Origin: a virus
Virus record (IMG/VR): IMGVR_UViG_3300043775_001215
Location: 1-21,319 of that record
Strand: one strand, 5' to 3'
Length of the DNA stretch: 21,319 nucleotides
Part shown: in pieces, positions 18,012 to 21,319 of the stretch
How positions within the stretch are numbered: the stretch's first letter is position 1
How the letters are laid out: each line of letters begins with the position of its first letter
Translations under genes and position numbers: made by a program
Notes under the pieces: model-generated
Database searches by the model: none
What the model was told of the DNA's origin: nothing
The model's input: the letters and a program-made list of their open reading frames with translations, nothing else

Positions 18012-18389
18012 ATGTTTAGTGGTAAGTTTATTAAAAAAGATGGCAAACTGATATTTGCTCATCCTCAAGACAAACTGGCATATGAAATCTTTCTACAGAA
18101 GATTCCAGATGGTCAGAAAGTGGATATGTATTTAGATCTAATTGGAATAGATCACAGTAAAGCACAACTTGCAAAAGTTCATGCTTGTATTAGAGAAATG
18201 GCAAAAGAATCTGGATATACTTTTGATGAAATGAAATGTCTTGTAAAAGATCATGCAGGTCTATCTTATAAAGATGGAGCCATGATAAATTACAAATCCT
18301 TTGGAGATTGTAGTAAAGATGAACTTATGTTAGCTATAGAAGCTTGTATACAAATAGGAAGAGAACAGTTTAATTTGAATCTGGGATAG
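18012..18389 (+). CDS. Conserved phage protein, NinB-like candidate
   Basis: 125 aa from the ATG at 18012; a TTG at 18003 lies inside the previous gene. The second half (KAQLAKVHACIREMAKESGY, then TFDEMKCLVKDHAGL, then KSFGDCSKDELMLAIEACIQIG) has the helical spacing of NinB/Orf-type recombination-mediator proteins ('QNxxxWxxLxxIA...WK...LSxxEMSxLIExxxxFA'). In that family the proteins bind ssDNA and help annealing. The match is by pattern only. It is the last gene of the rightward operon. Its end overlaps the convergent minus-strand gene by 20 nt. Confidence 0.68.
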   Translation: MFSGKFIKKDGKLIFAHPQDKLAYEIFLQKIPDGQKVDMYLDLIGIDHSKAQLAKVHACIREMAKESGYTFDEMKCLVKDHAGLSYKDGAMINYKSFGDCSKDELMLAIEACIQIGREQFNLNLG

Positions 18390-18690
18390 GTTCAACATAA
18401 CCTTCATCTCCTGGTTCTAATATTTCTTTCTCGTCATATAAATTATCAAGTTTAGCTTTTCTTTCTATTTCAGCAAGAAGAAGAATTATAGTATAAAATG
18501 CTTTTTGATTTGCATCTAAATCTTGATATTTTTTAGATAAAATATCTTTAAAATATTCTTCTCCTTTTTCTTGTATATTTAGAGATTGAAGAATAGTAAA
18601 AGATGTAGCTTTAGCCATTAAATAATAGCTTTTATTTACTTGAATGTTTATGAGAGCATCATCTTTTAGTTCTTTTGCTTTAATAGCCAT
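18370..18690 (-). CDS. Conserved phage protein on the opposite strand, 106 aa
   Basis: MAIKAKELKDDALINIQVNK, then SYYLMAKATSFTILQSL and helices ending in DEKEILEPGDEGYVEPIPD. I recall related proteins ('VNKSFYLMxK...FYTxxLLLAEIE...EILxPGDEGY') in flavobacterial phages, without a known function. It is the only leftward gene in the right-hand 16 kb. It is convergent with 18012-18389 (20-nt overlap of the 3' ends) and divergent from the UDG gene. The 32-nt gap to UDG is AT-rich and must hold its promoter. Confidence 0.78.
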   Translation of the reverse strand: MAIKAKELKDDALINIQVNKSYYLMAKATSFTILQSLNIQEKGEEYFKDILSKKYQDLDANQKAFYTIILLLAEIERKAKLDNLYDEKEILEPGDEGYVEPIPDSN

Positions 18691-18722
18691 AGTATTTAAT
18701 TTTAAACAAAAATAGAAAAAAA

Positions 18723-19421
18723 ATGGAATTACAAGAAATTAAACAAAAAATGTTTGATAAACTTGAACCTAGTGGTTGGTATAGAGTTTTTAAATCTTTT
18801 ATATTTAGTAGTGAGTTTGATGACATACTTACTAAGTTGTATACACTAAGTCAAGAAGATAAAAGATTTACTCCACCACTTAAACAAGTGTTCAGAGCCT
18901 TTGAAGAATGTCCTTATGATAAGCTACAAGTAGTTATAGTAGGTCAGGATCCATATCCACAGTTAGGAGTTGCAGATGGTATTGCATTTAGTTGTGGTAA
19001 CACTAATAAACTGCAACCAAGTCTTAGATATATCTTAGAAGAAGTAAATAGAACTGTTTATAATGGTCATAATGTAACTCATGAAGTTGATCTTACAAGA
19101 TGGTCTAATCAAGGTATACTAATGCTTAATACAGCTCTTACTGTTGAAGTAGGTAAAATTGGTAGTCATTATGATATATGGAAACCTTTTACTGCTTATT
19201 TATTAGATTGGTTAAATAATTATAATCCGGGATTGATTTATGTATACATGGGTAAAAAAGCTGAAGAATGGTCTGAACTTACTACTAACACTGAGTATAA
19301 GTTTACTGTTAAACATCCTGCTTCTGCTGCTTATAACGGCTCTAAATGGGATAGTAATGATATATTTACTAAAATATCTTCTATAGTAAATAATACAAGT
19401 AATAATATAATAACATGGTAA
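18723..19421 (+). CDS. ung: Uracil-DNA glycosylase, family 1 (UNG)
   Basis: 232 aa, the usual UNG length. The water-activating loop GQDPYP (74-79) is present, with D76 and Y78 where E. coli has D64 and Y66. GIAFS (86-90) supplies the uracil-stacking Phe. LNTALTVE (135-142) includes the uracil-reading Asn (N136). H198-P199 is the catalytic His, in a KHPASAA segment instead of HPSPLS, so the minor-groove loop is altered. The enzyme removes uracil from DNA. In a phage it limits deamination damage or dUTP misincorporation. It is divergent from the minus-strand gene, 2 nt before the replication-protein gene. Confidence 0.92.
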   Translation: MELQEIKQKMFDKLEPSGWYRVFKSFIFSSEFDDILTKLYTLSQEDKRFTPPLKQVFRAFEECPYDKLQVVIVGQDPYPQLGVADGIAFSCGNTNKLQPSLRYILEEVNRTVYNGHNVTHEVDLTRWSNQGILMLNTALTVEVGKIGSHYDIWKPFTAYLLDWLNNYNPGLIYVYMGKKAEEWSELTTNTEYKFTVKHPASAAYNGSKWDSNDIFTKISSIVNNTSNNIITW

Positions 19422-19422
19422 A

Positions 19423-20010
19423 ATGATAGAAATTTTCAACAAACTAATTCAAAATGATTTGACACCAAATTCATTTTATGTTTTATACTGTATTAAAGAA
19501 AAAATAGTACCTCACGACTCAGTTAATAAAGCAATTGAGTGCAAAAGACTGCAACGTGATGCATGGGTATCAGAATCCTTGGAATTGACAGATAAAAGTA
19601 TTATCTTTATGGCAGAAATTGATGGATATTTTAAGAAATCCAAAAAGAAAACTTCTAAAGATTTAATGGGGCAGAATTTTATGCAAAACATAGAGGCATA
19701 TGTAAAAATATTTCCTAATAAGAAACTATCCTCTGGAAAATATGCAAGAGTTCCAGCTAAAAATCTTGAGAATGCATTCAGATGGTTCTTTGATAACTTC
19801 AATTATGATTGGGAAACTATATTTTTAGCAACACAAAAGTATGTACTAGAATATGAATCTAAAAACTATGACTATATGAGAAACTCTCAATACTTTTTGA
19901 GAAAGCAAAATGTAGACAAAAGTTGGGATTCTGACTTAGCAACTTATTGTGAATATCTAAATGATAATCCTGATGAAGATAACAATGTATTTAGTGAGTT
20001 AATTGTATAA
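19423..20010 (+). CDS. Possible replication/helicase-loading protein, 195 aa
   Basis: A mostly helical protein. The most characteristic part is FPNKKLSSGKYARVPAKNLE, then FRWFFDNFNYDWETIFLATQ, then KYVLEYESKNYDYMRNSQYF. This block is, to my recollection, conserved in Bacteroidota phage genes next to DnaB-type helicases. It lies 18 nt before the helicase here and 1 nt after UDG. The position and the helical, aromatic block suggest a helicase loader or replication initiator. There is no AAA+ motif, so the assignment rests on context. Confidence 0.7.
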   Translation: MIEIFNKLIQNDLTPNSFYVLYCIKEKIVPHDSVNKAIECKRLQRDAWVSESLELTDKSIIFMAEIDGYFKKSKKKTSKDLMGQNFMQNIEAYVKIFPNKKLSSGKYARVPAKNLENAFRWFFDNFNYDWETIFLATQKYVLEYESKNYDYMRNSQYFLRKQNVDKSWDSDLATYCEYLNDNPDEDNNVFSELIV

Positions 20011-20028
20011 TTTAAATTTTTAAAGTTT

Positions 20029-21036
20029 ATGGGAAAACTATTTAATGGTGCACGACACCTGTTACCAGTTAGTGAAAGAAACAGTCTTGAAAAAGGTCTT
20101 GTTAAAATGAAGGCAAAGAGAGAAGGTAAAATACCTGCATTAATAACTGCATGGCCTAAATTTAATGATGCTTTTTGTGATGGACTTGAGTGGAGAACTA
20201 TAACAGTTGTAGGTGCACGACCTGGTACAGGTAAGACCCTATTTATGGAACAGGTGGTTTCTGATATTATAGAAAAGAATCCAGATCAGAAATTTAGAGT
20301 GCTTAAATTTCAAATGGAAATGGTTGATGAAACCAGTGCAATTAGAAAGTTTGGTCTGATTACAGGTGCTGATTACAATACATTAATGAGTAAGGATGGA
20401 AAGTTAGTTGACAAAAAATTATTTGAGAAGTGTGTAGAATACTACAAATCAACTATAAATAATGATTTGATTAATGTCATCTACGATACATGTACTGTCA
20501 ATGAAATGTGTGCTACAATTCATTATGAGTTGGAAAGATACAAGAATGAAGATGGTACTTATCCAAACATGCTTGTTACAATAGATCACTCTGCTCTATT
20601 TAAAAATGATATAGGACAGAAAGACAAATTTGAAATGTTGGGTGCATTAGGTGAAGCCTTGACCTATATGAAGAAAAACTACCCTGTAGCATTTGTTGTC
20701 CTAAGTCAGTTGAATAGAAACATAGATGATACTAAAAGACAAGTAGAAGCCAATTACGGTAATTATGTATTAGATTCTGACATTTATGGTTCTGATGCTT
20801 TATTACAACATGCTGATGTAGTTATTGGTATTAATAAACCTTCTATAAGAAAAATAAAGAAATATGGTCCTGAGAAGTTCCTAATTGAAGATCCGGATAC
20901 TTTAGTATTCCACTTCCTGAAGTCACGTAATGGTATGACTAGAATCAGTTTCTTTAAATTAGATAGAACTACTATGAGAATAGTAGAAATACCAACACCT
21001 GCTAGGGAAACCACAGCAAAAATCCAAGTAAATTAA
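20029..21036 (+). CDS. DnaB-type replicative helicase (RecA-fold core)
   Basis: 335 aa. Walker A is GARPGTGKT (62-70). KFQMEM (93-98) corresponds to the DnaB 'FSLEM' block. LVTIDH (182-187) is Walker B, and VVLSQLNR (223-230) is the DnaB H3 motif. The next segment (SDALLQHADVVIGI) matches the 'SGxIEQDADVVxxL' block. The N-terminal collar/primase-binding domain of DnaB is reduced to about 40 residues, so ring loading may need a partner such as the upstream protein. It is 18 nt after that gene and 5 nt before a truncated gene. Confidence 0.9.
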   Translation: MGKLFNGARHLLPVSERNSLEKGLVKMKAKREGKIPALITAWPKFNDAFCDGLEWRTITVVGARPGTGKTLFMEQVVSDIIEKNPDQKFRVLKFQMEMVDETSAIRKFGLITGADYNTLMSKDGKLVDKKLFEKCVEYYKSTINNDLINVIYDTCTVNEMCATIHYELERYKNEDGTYPNMLVTIDHSALFKNDIGQKDKFEMLGALGEALTYMKKNYPVAFVVLSQLNRNIDDTKRQVEANYGNYVLDSDIYGSDALLQHADVVIGINKPSIRKIKKYGPEKFLIEDPDTLVFHFLKSRNGMTRISFFKLDRTTMRIVEIPTPARETTAKIQVN

Positions 21037-21041
21037 TTAAC

Positions 21042-21319
21042 ATGAATAACAACAATTTAAGAAAAGAAAAAGAAAGAGAGTTCTATATGCAGCATATGGA
21101 TGCTTTCAAAGCAATTGGATTAGTAGATCCATTTTTTACTATTAAAACTGCTTTCTTTAAGAAAGGTAAGTTTGGAAAACAATGTCAGTTCTTTGAATGG
21201 GAATTGAAAAAAGGAGAAGACATCTATATTGAGTTCTATGAGAATGTATATGATGGATCAGGAAAAAATACAGATATTGTTCCTGGAATAGAAGACAGGC
21301 AGTTGTTTAAACTTAAGTT
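21042..21319 (+). CDS. Hypothetical protein, truncated at the window end
   Basis: It starts with MNNNNLRKEKEREFYMQHMD and continues for 92 codons to the last base of the window with no stop. There are two helical parts and a basic stretch (FFKKGKFGKQ) followed by acidic beta-like segments (GEDIYIEFYENV). No family recognised from the part visible. It begins 5 nt after the helicase stop, so it belongs to the replication operon. Confidence 0.7.
   Translation, partial: MNNNNLRKEKEREFYMQHMDAFKAIGLVDPFFTIKTAFFKKGKFGKQCQFFEWELKKGEDIYIEFYENVYDGSGKNTDIVPGIEDRQLFKLK

Noticed and set aside
18388-18403. AGGTT/AACCT hairpin as a terminator for the rightward operon
   Set aside because: Only 5 bp, no T-run, and it lies in the coding part of the convergent gene.

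Overview
This window looks like a piece of a double-stranded DNA tailed-phage genome infecting a Bacteroidota host, most likely a flavobacterium. The evidence is as follows. It is AT-rich and densely packed with short genes. Start codons are preceded by A-rich leaders with no Shine-Dalgarno sequence. Two small exported proteins have signal peptides ending in ...SQ or ...SAQ. The recognisable genes are phage-type: a DUF3310 protein, a GroES-like co-chaperonin, an HNH nuclease, a superfamily 2 helicase, uracil-DNA glycosylase and a DnaB-type helicase. No capsid, tail, terminase, tRNA, rRNA, CRISPR or IS element is visible, so this is the early/replication half of the genome. The host assignment is inference.

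Layout. (1) 44-2389, minus strand: two leftward units separated by a hairpin terminator. The first holds an aminoacyl-tRNA-protein transferase (ATE/Bpt-like) and an SH3-like small protein. The second holds a 64-aa protein, a helical-hairpin protein that may be an Acb2/Tad1-type nucleotide sponge, a GroES-like protein, DUF3310 and a two-TM protein. (2) 2390-2708: divergent intergenic region with a C-rich, roughly 76% GC island. (3) 2709-4323: small genes, each in its own terminator-promoter cassette, all sharing the motif TACAACCC-N3-ACTT. (4) 4324-4629: very AT-rich, with nine TACTTA/TAAGTA sites, a candidate origin or operator array. (5) 4630-10543: unrecognised proteins (coiled-coil, membrane-anchored, exported) separated by long structured untranslated stretches. 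(6) 10607-18389: one tightly overlapped rightward operon with HNH nuclease, a sigma-region-4/alpha-CTD transcription factor, helicase, ClpS adaptor, DnaA-domain-IV-like DNA-binding protein, exported and membrane micro-proteins, a spore-photoproduct-lyase-like radical SAM enzyme and a small HTH protein. (7) 18370-18690: a single leftward gene. (8) 18723 to the end: uracil-DNA glycosylase, a probable replication protein, DnaB-type helicase and a truncated gene.

How the genes may work together. The most striking pairing is a possible N-degron pathway. The ATE/Bpt-like enzyme would attach a destabilising amino acid to protein N-termini, and ClpS would deliver such proteins to the host ClpAP/ClpCP protease. 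The sigma4/alpha-CTD fusion is a candidate for redirecting host RNA polymerase, possibly to the TACAACCC promoters. UDG and the SPL-like enzyme suggest genome repair or base surveillance next to the replication genes. All function assignments come from motif recognition by eye; no database search was run.
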